Origin: Aureimonas sp. ME7
GTDB taxonomy: Bacteria > Pseudomonadota > Alphaproteobacteria > Rhizobiales > Rhizobiaceae
Reading direction: 5' to 3'
Length of the DNA: 64,000 bases
Assembly: GCF_903970965.1 (NCBI RefSeq)
Contig: NZ_CAJCKW010000006.1
Coordinates: 186,001 to 250,000, forward strand
Below the pieces are notes generated by a model. That model was not told where the DNA came from and made no database searches. It worked only from the letters and a program-made list of their open reading frames with translations. Position 1 is the stretch's first letter. The number at the start of each line of letters is the position of its first letter. Positions 34,792 to 43,517 of this stretch are shown here, piece by piece. The position numbers and the translations under genes are program-made.

Positions 34792-35811
34792 ATGACCCCC
34801 CCGTCCATCAGCCTTTCCTCTTCGCCAGCCTCCGCCGCCACGCCGCCGCCGGCAGCGCCCAAGCCCGCCGGTCGCTCCGCCACCGGCTGGATCCTGCACA
34901 ACGTGGTCTGGATCTGGCTGATCGCACTCGTCGTTCTCTTCGGCGTCTTCAATCCCTACTTCTTCACCCTGTTCAACCTGCAGAACATCATGGTCCAAGC
35001 GACCGTTCTCGGGATGATCGGCCTTGCCGTGTCCCTGCCGCTCCTCGTGGCCGAGATCGACCTGTCGCTGCCGGCCAATCTCGGCTTCTCGTCGGCCATC
35101 GGGGCGCTGGCCTATTCCAACCTCGAGCTGCCTTGGTTCGTCGCCATGCTGGCAGGCGTCGGCGTTGCGACGTTGATCGGGTTCTTCAACGGCCTCTGCA
35201 TCACCAAGCTGCGCATGGTCTCGCTGATCGAGACGCTCGCCATGATGATCATCCTGGAAGGCGCGCTCCTTGCCCTGACGCAGGGGCGTACCATCACCAA
35301 CATGGCGGACGGCTATATCTGGATCGGGCAGGCGGCGGTGGGCGGCTGGCCGATCATGCCGCTCATCTTTGTGATCGCGCTTCTCGCCATGGGAATTCTC
35401 CTCACGCGGACGATCCTTGGGCGCAGCATCTATGCGGTGGGCGGCAACGCGGTGGCCTCCAACTCCGCCGGCATACGCGTCGATCGGATCAAGATCGCGA
35501 CCTATACGATCGCCGGCTTCCTGGCGGGCGTCGCCGGCTTCCTGCTGGCGTCCTGGCAGATGGCGATCACCTCCAACCAGGGGTCGAGCTATCTCCTTTA
35601 TGCGATTGCCGCCCCCATCATCGGCGGGGTCAGCGTCTTCGGCGGACGCGGCAACGTGGTCGGCGTTCTCGGCGGCGTTCTGCTCCTTACCGTGATCCAG
35701 GTCGGCCTTGCCATCGTCAACGTGCCCTCGTTCTATGTCGGCATGATCGGCGGCTTCATGATCTTCATCGCGGTCGCGATCGACGCACTGCGCGTGCGCT
35801 ACTTCAGCTGA
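34792..35811 (+). CDS. sugar ABC transporter permease, RbsC type
   Basis: 339 residues with about nine to ten hydrophobic segments and a Pro/Ala-rich cytoplasmic N-terminus of about 30 residues. GLAVSLPLLVAEIDLSL, GFFNGLCITKLRM, and RSIYAVGGNAVASNSAGI are the conserved RbsC/AraH/XylH features. ATG 34792 is preferred over an in-frame ATG 48 bp upstream that lies inside the ATPase gene. Last gene of the sugar operon; a stem-loop follows directly. Confidence 0.88.
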   Translation: MTPPSISLSSSPASAATPPPAAPKPAGRSATGWILHNVVWIWLIALVVLFGVFNPYFFTLFNLQNIMVQATVLGMIGLAVSLPLLVAEIDLSLPANLGFSSAIGALAYSNLELPWFVAMLAGVGVATLIGFFNGLCITKLRMVSLIETLAMMIILEGALLALTQGRTITNMADGYIWIGQAAVGGWPIMPLIFVIALLAMGILLTRTILGRSIYAVGGNAVASNSAGIRVDRIKIATYTIAGFLAGVAGFLLASWQMAITSNQGSSYLLYAIAAPIIGGVSVFGGRGNVVGVLGGVLLLTVIQVGLAIVNVPSFYVGMIGGFMIFIAVAIDALRVRYFS

Positions 35812-35840
35812 CCGCCTCCTCGCCGGGTCTCTCGAGGCGG
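35812..35840 (+). terminator. terminator-like stem-loop after the sugar permease gene
   Basis: CCGCCTC (35812-35818) and GAGGCGG (35834-35840) begin at the base after the permease stop. 7-bp stem, 15-base loop, no T-run. Could end the sugar operon before the IS3 element, perhaps with Rho. Confidence 0.35.
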
Positions 35841-35965
35841 ATCAATGGCGGCTCGCGAGGCGCATCGAAGATAGGGGCATCACGGGATGTGGTCCTGACC
35901 CGTGAAACTGGTCCGGACTATGTGAGAATTTTCGGGCACGATTTCTCGGCGAGAGGAGAGAGCCG

Positions 35966-36382
35966 ATGCCCAAGAAACGGTTCACGAACGAGCAGATTGC
36001 CTTTGCCCTGCGGCAGGCGGAGAACGGCACGCTGGTTGGCGAGATTTGCCGCAAGATGGGGGTCGCCGAGGCGACGTTCTATCGGTGGAAGAAGGTCTAT
36101 GCCGGGATGGGCGTATCGGAGATCCGGCGCCTGAAGCAGCTCGAGGAGGAGAACGCCAAGCTGAAGCGGCTGGTCGCGGATCTCAGCCTGGACAAGACGA
36201 TGCTGCAGGATGCCCTGCAAAAAAGTGGTGAAGCCCGTCCGGCGCCGCGAGGTGGTCCGGCACTTCCAGGCGGCGTTCGCCATGTCGGAGCGCCGGGCCT
36301 GCCAAGGCCAGCGGCTTTGGACGGGCGCCCCATCGCTACAAGTCACGCCGCGATCCTGCTCCGGCGCTGCGCATGCGGTTGA
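35966..36382 (+). CDS. IS3-family transposase OrfA, readthrough variant
   Basis: 138 codons open. The first 90 are a typical OrfA: RFTNEQIAFALRQAENG, then HTH EICRKMGVAEATFYRWKK, a leucine-zipper-like KQLEEENAKLKRLVADL, ending DKTMLQDALQ. Normal relatives stop a few codons later as KKW; the alternative frame with AAA AAG TGG TGA lies at 36220-36231. Here the A-run is six long (C-A6-G), one base short, so the frame runs on into a meaningless 50-residue tail. Either a one-base deletion or natural length variation at a slippery run. Confidence 0.7.
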   Translation: MPKKRFTNEQIAFALRQAENGTLVGEICRKMGVAEATFYRWKKVYAGMGVSEIRRLKQLEEENAKLKRLVADLSLDKTMLQDALQKSGEARPAPRGGPALPGGVRHVGAPGLPRPAALDGRPIATSHAAILLRRCACG

Positions 36383-37068
36383 AGGACTTGGCCGCGAGCC
36401 GGGTTCGCTACGGGTATAGGCGCCTACACGTCCTGCTCCAGCGGGAGGGGCGGGTCGTCAACCACAAGCGCGTGTACCGGCTCTACAGCGAGGAAGGGCT
36501 GTCGATCCGCACGCGAAGCCCGAAGCGCCGCCGGTCCTCGCGGTACCGGGTGGGTCGGGCCACGGCGGAGCATGCCAACGAGGTCTGGTCGATGGACTTC
36601 GTATCGGACCGGCTGTTCGACGATCGGCCGTTCCGGATCCTGACGATCCTGGACTGCCATACGAGAGAAGCTCTTGCGACCTGTGCGAGGACGAACTTCC
36701 GGGCGTATCAGGTCGCCGAGGAGTTCGACCGGCTCATTGCCCTTCGCGGCAGGCCGGCGAGCATTCGGGTGGACAACGGCCCGGAGTTCGCCGGTCGGAT
36801 GCTCGATCAATGGGCCTACCTGAACAAGGTCGAGTTGGACTTCTCGAGGCCGGGAAAGCCGACGGACAATGCCCTCATCGAAGCCTTCAACGCCCGCCTA
36901 CGCAGCGAATGCCTGAACGCCTCCTGGTTCTTGTCCATGGCCGATGCCCGGTCCCGGATCGACGCGTGGCAAGAGGACTACAACCACCACCGTCCGCACA
37001 CGAGCCTGAAAAACTTGACCCCGGCCGAGTTCGCAGATCAACTCAGAAGAGCCCGAGAACTCTCATGA
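36228..37068 (+). pseudogene. IS3-family transposase OrfB, frameshifted
   Basis: DDE integrase with one frameshift. The 5' part (VKPVRRREVVRHFQAAFAMSERRAC) is in one frame to about 36302; conserved continuation GFGRAPHRYKSRRDPAPALRMRLKDL resumes in the +1 frame from 36313. Between them are 10 bases where 9 are expected, so a single-base insertion is the likely cause. The downstream frame is complete to TGA at 37068 and keeps the catalytic residues: Asp in WSMDF, Asp in RVDNGPEF, Glu in LIEAFNARLR. Not able to make full OrfB without frameshifting. Confidence 0.8.
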
Positions 37069-37262
37069 CACATGGGCCAAAGTCCGGGTCAGGACCAAAG
37101 CCCGCCATGTATTAGATTTGAACCGGGCCACCTAACGGGGGCAGGCCACCGAAGCGGTCGCGCAACCCGCACGTATCGGATCTTCCAGCTCCAACAGTTA
37201 GAGCCGAGCTATCCCCATTGCCACAGTGAACGCGGGTCATCCGACGGTGGTTGGACCCGCCG

Positions 37263-37508
37263 TCAACTTCTGATTTTGCACGAGACTGACTCACCTTTCC
37301 AACGCGTTAGAGCGGGTCGCGGCATGTTCGCCAAGTCGAAGTTACGTCGGCTTCGGTCGGGGTTGTCGTTGGGAAAGCGCGACGCTGTGAAGAATAGCGG
37401 ACGTTCGAGCACCACTCGGTTGTCCTCGATCCGGATCACACGCCCGTCATCGAAAACACTGGCATGGCTGAAGTCAGACAACTTGACATCCCATTCGAAC
37501 ATCGTCAT
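37263..37508 (-). CDS. possible hypothetical protein or gene fragment, 81 codons
   Basis: Begins MTMFEWDVKLSDFSHASVF and contains DDGRVIRIEDNRVVLERPLF, a composition more like real protein than the high-Arg shadow frames around it, but it then drifts to low-complexity residues and stops. No ribosome site is evident and no family is recognised. It may be the 5' remnant of a gene lost when the IS3 element and the transporter block came together. It faces away from iclR. Confidence 0.3.
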   Translation of the reverse strand: MTMFEWDVKLSDFSHASVFDDGRVIRIEDNRVVLERPLFFTASRFPNDNPDRSRRNFDLANMPRPALTRWKGESVSCKIRS

Positions 37509-37527
37509 TTTTCATGATAATAAACGA

Positions 37528-37543
37528 GTTCAAAATGATGAAC
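37528..37543. promoter_or_regulatory. candidate IclR operator
   Basis: GTTCAAAATGATGAAC, arms GTTCA/TGAAC around 6 bp, in the AT-rich stretch 18 bp upstream of the iclR TTG start. Position and symmetry fit autoregulation by the adjacent IclR-family protein. Confidence 0.35.
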
Positions 37544-37560
37544 ATATTTGGGGGCAGGTT

Positions 37561-38322
37561 TTGAGTGGGCGTGGTGCGGAGCGAATCCTCGATCTGCTGG
37601 AATGGTTGTCCGCTCGCTCGGAAGGTGTTTCGCTGACCGAAGCCACGCTTGCGCTCGACATGCCCAAGAGCAGCGGCCTGCTTCTCCTGCGATTGCTGAC
37701 CGAACGCGGCTACGTCGAGCGGTCGAAGAAAGGAACCTACTCGCTGGTTCGCCTTCCTGGAGAGGTCCGCTCGGACACGGAAGCCTGGGGCACGCTTCTA
37801 CGTCTCAGCGAGGCTCCCTTGCGTGAGGCGGTGGAGGCTTCGAACGAGACGGGCTTCGTGGCCGTGATGCAGGATACTCAGATCCGCTATCTCACCAAAA
37901 GGCTGCCCGCCCGGGAGATCCGCTACGATCGCGACATTACGCATCTACGGCAGGCCCATCAGGTGGCGAGCGGTCTGGCGATCCTGTCCGGCTTAGACGA
38001 AGCGTCGCTCCGTGCCTATCTCGACGTCGCCGTGCCAACGCACGAAGCGCGGGCGGAAATAATCGCGACGATTGCCAAAGCCCGTGAGACTGGCTGCGCC
38101 GTCAATCTCAAGGGTGTCGTCGAGGGTGCGGCAGGCGTTGCCTCACCGATCCGCGATGCGAACGGGAGCATCGTCGCCGCCATCAACCTATCGGGGCCGC
38201 GCGAGCGCATCGTCGCTCATGTCGCCGAACTCACCGACATCGCCATCCGCACGGCACAAAAGGTTTCGGAGGACCTCGCGCGGCGAAGCCGGACCAAACC
38301 AGCATCCAAGGGAGGAAGTTGA
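37561..38322 (+). CDS. IclR-family transcriptional regulator
   Basis: 253 residues from TTG 37561, which has GGGGGCAGG just upstream; there is no ATG near the start of homology. N-terminal winged helix (RGAERILDLLEWLS, SLTEATLALDMPKSSGLLLL, YVERSKKGTYSL) and C-terminal IclR effector domain (GFVAVMQDTQIRYLTK; GVVEGAAGVASPIRD; IVAAINLSGP). Its stop is 3 bp from the ATG of the binding-protein gene, so it is the first gene of the transporter and CoA-transferase operon and probably regulates it in response to the substrate or a CoA-pathway intermediate. Confidence 0.85.
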   Translation: MSGRGAERILDLLEWLSARSEGVSLTEATLALDMPKSSGLLLLRLLTERGYVERSKKGTYSLVRLPGEVRSDTEAWGTLLRLSEAPLREAVEASNETGFVAVMQDTQIRYLTKRLPAREIRYDRDITHLRQAHQVASGLAILSGLDEASLRAYLDVAVPTHEARAEIIATIAKARETGCAVNLKGVVEGAAGVASPIRDANGSIVAAINLSGPRERIVAHVAELTDIAIRTAQKVSEDLARRSRTKPASKGGS

Positions 38323-38325
38323 AAC

Positions 38326-39432
38326 ATGACCAAGATCAAGCTGGCCGCATGGGCGCTCGGCGCCGCCATCATATCGACGGGCGTAGCCAACGCGCAGGAT
38401 GCCAAAGTGCCTGAAGGCTACCCCGCCGACTATCAGGCCGTGATCGACGGCTCGCGCGGCGAGAACGGCCTCGTGATCTATTCCAACATGGCGGATAACA
38501 ACTGGGGACCGATCCTCGAGGGCTTCCGCGCCGCCTATCCCTGGATCAAGGTCGAGACGCTCGACCTCGGATCGGGCACCGTGCATTCGCGCTGGGAAGC
38601 GGAAGCCGGCTCGGGCTCGCGGACGGCCGACATCCTCATATCGGGCGCCAACGACCGCTGGGCTTCCTACGGCATCGACGGCAAGATGATGCCCTACGAC
38701 AGCCCGGAGTTGTCCAAGCTGCCGGACTTCGCCAAGCCCTACCCGGGCGTCGCGGTTCTCTCGGCCGATCCGCTGGTCATCACCTACAACGCCGCGCTCC
38801 TGAGCGAGGACCAGCGCCCGACGGGCTTCGCCTCGCTGGTCGAGGACGCGCTCGCCGACAAGGGCACGTTCGACGGCAAGATCACCACCTATGACGCCGC
38901 CCGCAACTCGTTCGGGCTCGCGGCGTGGTGGAACTACATGAAGGTCAAGGGCGACGACGGCTGGAAGCAGCTCGCCTCCATCGGACCGATGATCCGGGGC
39001 GAGGTCTCCGGCGGCCCGATGAACGAGAAGATCGCGACCGGCGAATACGTCACCGGCATCGCGGTCTCGGGCATCACCATCTTCCCGCGCCTGGAACAGC
39101 CGGGCGGCGAACTCCTCGGGTTCGCCTTCCCCGACGACGGCACGATCATGATGCTGCGCGGCATGGGCATTCCCAAGGGCGCGGTCAATCCGAACTCGGC
39201 CAAGCTCTTCGTCGACTACGCCCTCAGCAACGCGGGCCAGACCCTGATCGGCAAGGGAGGCCTGACGCCCTACCGCGACGACGTCGACGAAAAAGAGGTG
39301 CGCTACACCTTCCAGGGGATCGCCAAGGAGGTCGGCCAGGACAAGCTCATCGTCGCCGGCTTCGACAAGGGCCTGATCGACGAGGCGCCTGCCTTCGTCG
39401 AAAAGTGGAACGCCGCGATGGCCGGGCGCTGA
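38326..39432 (+). CDS. ABC transporter substrate-binding protein, ferric/carboxylate type
   Basis: 368 residues, Sec signal peptide (LAAWALGAAIISTGVANA, then QD). Mature region ENGLVIYSNMADNNWGPILEGFRAAYP is cited by its ends ENGLVIYS and FRAAYP; the pattern is that of family 1 FbpA-like binding proteins. Directly follows iclR. A 9-bp stem-loop separates it from the permease gene. Such proteins bind metals, sugar phosphates, phosphonates or carboxylates; the downstream CoA-transferase and lyase genes favour an organic acid. Confidence 0.87.
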   Translation: MTKIKLAAWALGAAIISTGVANAQDAKVPEGYPADYQAVIDGSRGENGLVIYSNMADNNWGPILEGFRAAYPWIKVETLDLGSGTVHSRWEAEAGSGSRTADILISGANDRWASYGIDGKMMPYDSPELSKLPDFAKPYPGVAVLSADPLVITYNAALLSEDQRPTGFASLVEDALADKGTFDGKITTYDAARNSFGLAAWWNYMKVKGDDGWKQLASIGPMIRGEVSGGPMNEKIATGEYVTGIAVSGITIFPRLEQPGGELLGFAFPDDGTIMMLRGMGIPKGAVNPNSAKLFVDYALSNAGQTLIGKGGLTPYRDDVDEKEVRYTFQGIAKEVGQDKLIVAGFDKGLIDEAPAFVEKWNAAMAGR

Positions 39433-39446
39433 TCGCCCGACCCGCC

Positions 39447-39472
39447 GGGCGCGGCCGACGAACGCCGCGCCC
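39447..39472. other. intercistronic stem-loop after the binding-protein gene
   Basis: GGGCGCGGC (39447-39455) and GCCGCGCCC (39464-39472) form a perfect 9-bp stem with an 8-base loop, 14 bp after the binding-protein stop and 28 bp before the permease ATG. No T-run. Confidence 0.5.
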
Positions 39473-39500
39473 CCACATCCTCGATCAGCGGATCCTAGCC

Positions 39501-41219
39501 ATGACAACGACCGCGCTGGACCGGGCCGAGACGCCCGGCCTCGACCGCTCGCGCCTGATCTTCTGGGGCGTCGCCCTGGTGACGACCCTTCTCGTGGTCG
39601 GCCCGATCGCCCCCATCATCGCGCAGGCCTTCCTCGACAAGCCGCTCTACGCGCCCGACACCGAATGGACGCTGACGAATTTCGCGCGCCTGTTCGGCGA
39701 CCCCGCGATCCTTACCATCTTTGGCAACACGCTCTACTTCGCGGTGCTGACCATGGTGGTGGCGCAGATTTTCGGCTCCGTGATGGCCGTCGTGATCGGT
39801 CGCACCAACCTGCCCGGGCGCAAGTGGATCGGCGAGATCCTGATCTGGCCGCTTTTCGTCTCCAACTTGGTGATCGCCTTCGGCTGGCTGACCATGTACG
39901 GCCCCTCGGGCTACGTCTCGCTCGCCGTGCGCTCGTGGTTCGGCTTCATCCCTTGGAACCTGTATTCGCTCACCGGGATGGGCATCGTCGCCGGCCTCAG
40001 CCAGGCGCCGTTGGCCTATCTCATGTGCCTGGGCGCCGTGACCAAGGCCGACGCGCAGCTCGAGGACGCCGCCCGCTCCGCCGGAGCCGGGCCGTTCCGC
40101 GCGCTCTTCTCGGTCACCGTGCCGATGATGCGCCCCGCCATGATCTACTCGGCGGTGCTGAACTTCGTGATCGGCGTCGAGATGCTGGCGATCCCGCTTC
40201 TCTTCGGGGCGCCGAGCGGCATCAACACGGTGACCACCTTCCTCTACAATGTCGGCATCAACGCCGCGGTGCGGCCCGACTACGGCATCGTCGGCGCCGC
40301 CGCCCTGATCCTGCTTCTCGTGGTGGCCGGCCTCGTCTGGCTCCAGGGCTTCCTGATGAAGGGCTCCGGGCGCTTCGTCACCGTGCGCGGCAAGGCGAGC
40401 CGGGCCTCGACGCTCGATCTCGGCCCCTGGCGCTGGATCGCCTTCGCACTGGTCGGGACCTATGTCCTCTTCACCATCGTGGCGGTCTTCGCGGGGCTGG
40501 TGATGCGCTCGGGCGTCAGCTTCCTCACGCCGCTCATCCCGTTCTGGAAGCTCCTCTCAACCGCCAACTACGAGACCGTCTTCGCTTCGGACACCTATGT
40601 CCGCTCGATCGTCAACTCGGTGCTGATCGCCCTGATCGGCGGCGTCATCGGCACGTTCTTCATCGCCGTCGTCGCGCTTGTCGCCCGGCGTTCGGAGTTC
40701 CGCTTCGCACGGCCTCTAGAGTACGTCGCGCTCTTCCCGCGCTCGCTGCCCGGCATCATCGCGGGCCTTGGCTTCTTCTACGCCGTGGTCTGGATCCCGG
40801 GGCTCGACGTGATCCGCGGCACGATCGTCATCCTGATCATCGCGTTCATCCTGCGTTACATCCCGGTCGGCTTCGGCGCCATCGCGCCCGCCCTCTCGCA
40901 GATCGGCGACGAGTTGGACAGGGGCGCGCGCATCTCCGGCGCCGACTGGTGGACCACGGTCACGCGGATCATCCTGCCGATCCTCAAACCCGCACTCTTC
41001 TCCTGCTTCGCGCTGCTCTTCATCCACTTCTTCAAGGAATACGTGACCGCCGTGTTCCTCTACCAGCCGGGGTCCGAGATCATCGGCTCCACCATGCTGC
41101 AACTGAGCGCGCAAGGGGACAACGGACCGGTGGCGGCCCTCGCCACGATCCAGGTCGTGATCACCGCCCTCTTCGTCATCCTCGCGCGCCGCGTTTTCGG
41201 AGCCAAGATCTATGGCTGA
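39501..41219 (+). CDS. ABC transporter permease, fused two-domain ferric type
   Basis: 572 residues, two permease halves with EAA-type loops (EDAARSAGAGPFRALF and DRGARISGADWWTTV). About twelve transmembrane segments. ATG 39501 is the first codon of the conserved region; the open frame upstream is a shadow of the binding-protein gene. Its stop overlaps the ATPase start by 8 bp. Partner of 38326 and 41212. Confidence 0.9.
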   Translation: MTTTALDRAETPGLDRSRLIFWGVALVTTLLVVGPIAPIIAQAFLDKPLYAPDTEWTLTNFARLFGDPAILTIFGNTLYFAVLTMVVAQIFGSVMAVVIGRTNLPGRKWIGEILIWPLFVSNLVIAFGWLTMYGPSGYVSLAVRSWFGFIPWNLYSLTGMGIVAGLSQAPLAYLMCLGAVTKADAQLEDAARSAGAGPFRALFSVTVPMMRPAMIYSAVLNFVIGVEMLAIPLLFGAPSGINTVTTFLYNVGINAAVRPDYGIVGAAALILLLVVAGLVWLQGFLMKGSGRFVTVRGKASRASTLDLGPWRWIAFALVGTYVLFTIVAVFAGLVMRSGVSFLTPLIPFWKLLSTANYETVFASDTYVRSIVNSVLIALIGGVIGTFFIAVVALVARRSEFRFARPLEYVALFPRSLPGIIAGLGFFYAVVWIPGLDVIRGTIVILIIAFILRYIPVGFGAIAPALSQIGDELDRGARISGADWWTTVTRIILPILKPALFSCFALLFIHFFKEYVTAVFLYQPGSEIIGSTMLQLSAQGDNGPVAALATIQVVITALFVILARRVFGAKIYG

Positions 41220-42288
41220 CCTCGTCCTCGATCACCTCACCATCCGCTACGGCGGCGTCACCGCCGTCAATGACATCTCGCTGACTGTGGGCAAGGGCGA
41301 ATTCCTGACCTTCCTCGGCCCCTCCGGCTGCGGCAAGTCGACGACGCTGTTTTCGATCGCCGGGCTCAACCACGCGACGTCGGGCACGATCCGCATCGGC
41401 GACACCGTGCTCTTCGACGGCGGCAGGGGCATCTCCGTACCGCCGGAGCGACGCGACATCGGCCTCGTGTTCCAGTCCTACGCACTGTGGCCTCACAAGA
41501 CGGTGGCCGAGAATCTCGCCTTTCCTCTCAAGCTGCGCAAGCTCGGCCGCGCGGAGCGCGACGAGCGCATCCGCGAGGCGCTCTCGCTCGTGGAGATGAT
41601 GCCCTATGCGGAGCGCTACCCGTTCGAACTATCGGGCGGCCAGCAGCAGCGCGTGGCGCTCGCCCGCGCGCTGGTCTACCGGCCGCGCCTCCTGCTCCTC
41701 GACGAGCCTCTATCGAACCTCGACGCCAAGCTGCGCGAGCGCGCCCGCGTCTGGCTGCGCGAGCTCCAGGAGCGCCTCAACGTCACGACCATCTACGTCA
41801 CGCACGACCAGGCCGAGGCGCTGGCGGTCTCCGACCGCATTGCAGTCATGAGCATGGGCCACCTGCGCCAGCTCGGCACGCCGAAGGAGATCTACGAGAA
41901 CCCCGCCGACGCCTTCGTGGCCGACTTCATCGGCTCGTCCAACTTCCTGACCGGCAGCATGATCGGCGAGGCCGGAGGCCGCGCACGGATCCGCCTCGGT
42001 GACGGCACCGAACTCTCCGTCCCGGCGGGCCGCCCGTCTGCGGACGGCGGGCTGGTCGTCGCCGTGCGGCCCGAGCGGATCGAGCTCGTCGACGGACCGG
42101 GAGAGAACGCCATTCGCGTCGAGATCGCGCAGGGCACCTATCTCGGCTCCGTCTATCAGTACGAGGTCTCGGGCGGCGGTTCGCGCTTCCGCATCCAGAC
42201 CACTCGCCCCGTCGAGAGCGGGACCGCGTTCGTTCGCATCCCGCCGGAAGCGGCCGCGATCTTCGCGGCCGGGCCGGACGCGAGCTGA
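41212..42288 (+). CDS. ABC transporter ATP-binding protein, ferric/AfuC type
   Basis: 358 residues. Walker A GPSGCGKST, Q-loop VFQSYALWPH, signature LSGGQQQR, Walker B LLLDEP, H-loop YVTHDQAEA, and a TOBE-like C-terminal region (VVAVRPERIEL). Eight-base overlap with the permease gene indicates coupled translation. Eleven bases separate it from the CoA-transferase gene, so transporter and catabolic enzymes are one operon. Confidence 0.9.
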   Translation: MADLVLDHLTIRYGGVTAVNDISLTVGKGEFLTFLGPSGCGKSTTLFSIAGLNHATSGTIRIGDTVLFDGGRGISVPPERRDIGLVFQSYALWPHKTVAENLAFPLKLRKLGRAERDERIREALSLVEMMPYAERYPFELSGGQQQRVALARALVYRPRLLLLDEPLSNLDAKLRERARVWLRELQERLNVTTIYVTHDQAEALAVSDRIAVMSMGHLRQLGTPKEIYENPADAFVADFIGSSNFLTGSMIGEAGGRARIRLGDGTELSVPAGRPSADGGLVVAVRPERIELVDGPGENAIRVEIAQGTYLGSVYQYEVSGGGSRFRIQTTRPVESGTAFVRIPPEAAAIFAAGPDAS

Positions 42289-42299
42289 GGAGCGACGGC

Positions 42300-43517
42300 A
42301 TGATGAAACCCCAAGACGTCGTCCGCTTCGATGCGGATGCGGGCGGCCCATTGGCGGGCGTCCGCGTGCTCGACCTGTCCCGCCTCGTCGCGGGCAACAT
42401 GCTGTCCGTACAGCTCGCCGACTTCGGTGCCGACGTGATCAAGATCGAGTCCGCCTCGGGCGATCCCTTGCGGGACTGGACCGACGACGGCCAGTCGCTC
42501 CACTGGAAGACCTACGGGCGCAACAAGCGCTCGATCCTGCTCGATCTGCGCCAAGCGGAGGGCATGGAGGCGCTGCGCGCGCTTCTGCGCACCGCCGACG
42601 TCTTCATCGAGAACTTCCGACCGGGCACGCTGGAAACGATGGGACTCGCGCCCGAGCGGCTTCTGGAAGCGAATCCGGACCTCATCGTGGTGCGCATCTC
42701 GGGCTTCGGCCAGACCGGCCCTTATGCGCAATATCCCGGCTTCGGGACGCTCGTCGAGGCGATGAGCGGCTTTGCCACGCGCACCGGCTTTCCGGACCGC
42801 GAGCCCGTGCTGCCGCCTCTCGCTCTCGCCGACATGATCTCCGGCGTCTATGGGGCACAGGCCGTGACCATGGCGCTTCTCGCACGAGAGAAAGGTCAGT
42901 CGCGTGGCCAGGTGATCGACCTGTCGCTCCTGGAGCCGATGTATGCCGTTCTCGGCCCGGAGGCGGCGATCCACCGCGTCACCGGCAAGGTGAAGCAGCG
43001 CACCGGCTCGGCATCGAACACGGTCTCGCCGCGCAACGTCTACCTCTGCTCCGATGGAAAATACGTGGCGCTGTCGGGCTCGATGCAGGTCGTCGCCATG
43101 CGCATCTTCGACATCATCGGCCGGCCCGAGATGAAGACCGACCCGCGTTTTGCCACCAATGTCGAGCGCGTGCGAAACCGAGCGTTGGTGGATGAGGCGG
43201 TGGGCGCCTGGTTCACGCGCCACACGCGCGACGAAGCGCTGCGTATCATGCGCGAAGCGGGCGCGACCGTCGGGCCGGTCTACGACATCGCCGACATCGC
43301 CGCCGATCCGCATTTCGCCGAGCGCGGCGTGATCGTCGAAGTGGAGGATGCCGACAACGGCTCCCTCCCCATGCACAACATCCTGCCTCGGATGTCGGGC
43401 ACGCCCGGCGGCTGGCGTCGCCCGGCCCCTCGGCTGGGCGAGCATACGGACGAGATCCTCGCCGAGATCGGCCTCGAGCGCGCCGCCGAGCCGCAAGCCC
43501 GGAGGAGTTCGTCGTGA
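42300..43517 (+). CDS. class III (CaiB/BaiF family) CoA-transferase
   Basis: 405 residues. N-terminal GVRVLDLSRLVAGNMLSVQLADFGADVIKIE, cited by its ends GVRVLDLSR and DVIKIE, then NKRSILLDLR and the catalytic aspartate in GQVIDLSLLEP. The family moves CoA between carboxylic acids (carnitine, formate/oxalate, succinate/citramalate, mesaconate). AGGAG precedes the ATG. The next gene starts at a GTG overlapping its stop. Likely activates the imported acid to its CoA thioester for cleavage by the CitE-like enzyme. Confidence 0.9.
   Translation: MMKPQDVVRFDADAGGPLAGVRVLDLSRLVAGNMLSVQLADFGADVIKIESASGDPLRDWTDDGQSLHWKTYGRNKRSILLDLRQAEGMEALRALLRTADVFIENFRPGTLETMGLAPERLLEANPDLIVVRISGFGQTGPYAQYPGFGTLVEAMSGFATRTGFPDREPVLPPLALADMISGVYGAQAVTMALLAREKGQSRGQVIDLSLLEPMYAVLGPEAAIHRVTGKVKQRTGSASNTVSPRNVYLCSDGKYVALSGSMQVVAMRIFDIIGRPEMKTDPRFATNVERVRNRALVDEAVGAWFTRHTRDEALRIMREAGATVGPVYDIADIAADPHFAERGVIVEVEDADNGSLPMHNILPRMSGTPGGWRRPAPRLGEHTDEILAEIGLERAAEPQARRSSS

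Larger units (their letters stand above)
35890..37097 (+). mobile_element. IS3-family insertion sequence, IS407-like, damaged
   Basis: 1208 bp bounded by perfect 13-bp terminal inverted repeats TGGTCCTGACCCG (35890-35902) and CGGGTCAGGACCA (37085-37097). It encodes the two-gene IS3 transposase layout (orfA HTH protein, orfB DDE integrase). Both genes show frameshifts (see the two entries). No matching target duplication is visible at the flanks (GATG on the left, AAGC on the right), so the element may have lost a boundary through recombination. Confidence 0.85.
37098..37560. other. 463-bp region between IS3 element and iclR
   Basis: No known gene. A minus-strand frame 37263-37508 (described separately) is the only one with protein-like composition. 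The end next to iclR is AT-rich and holds a TTGACA (37483-37488) and an inverted repeat, so it probably contains the iclR promoter. Confidence 0.5.

Noticed and set aside
35880-37107. A target-site duplication for the IS3 element
   Set aside because: Bases outside the 13-bp repeats (GATG left, AAGC right) do not match at 3, 4 or 5 bp.
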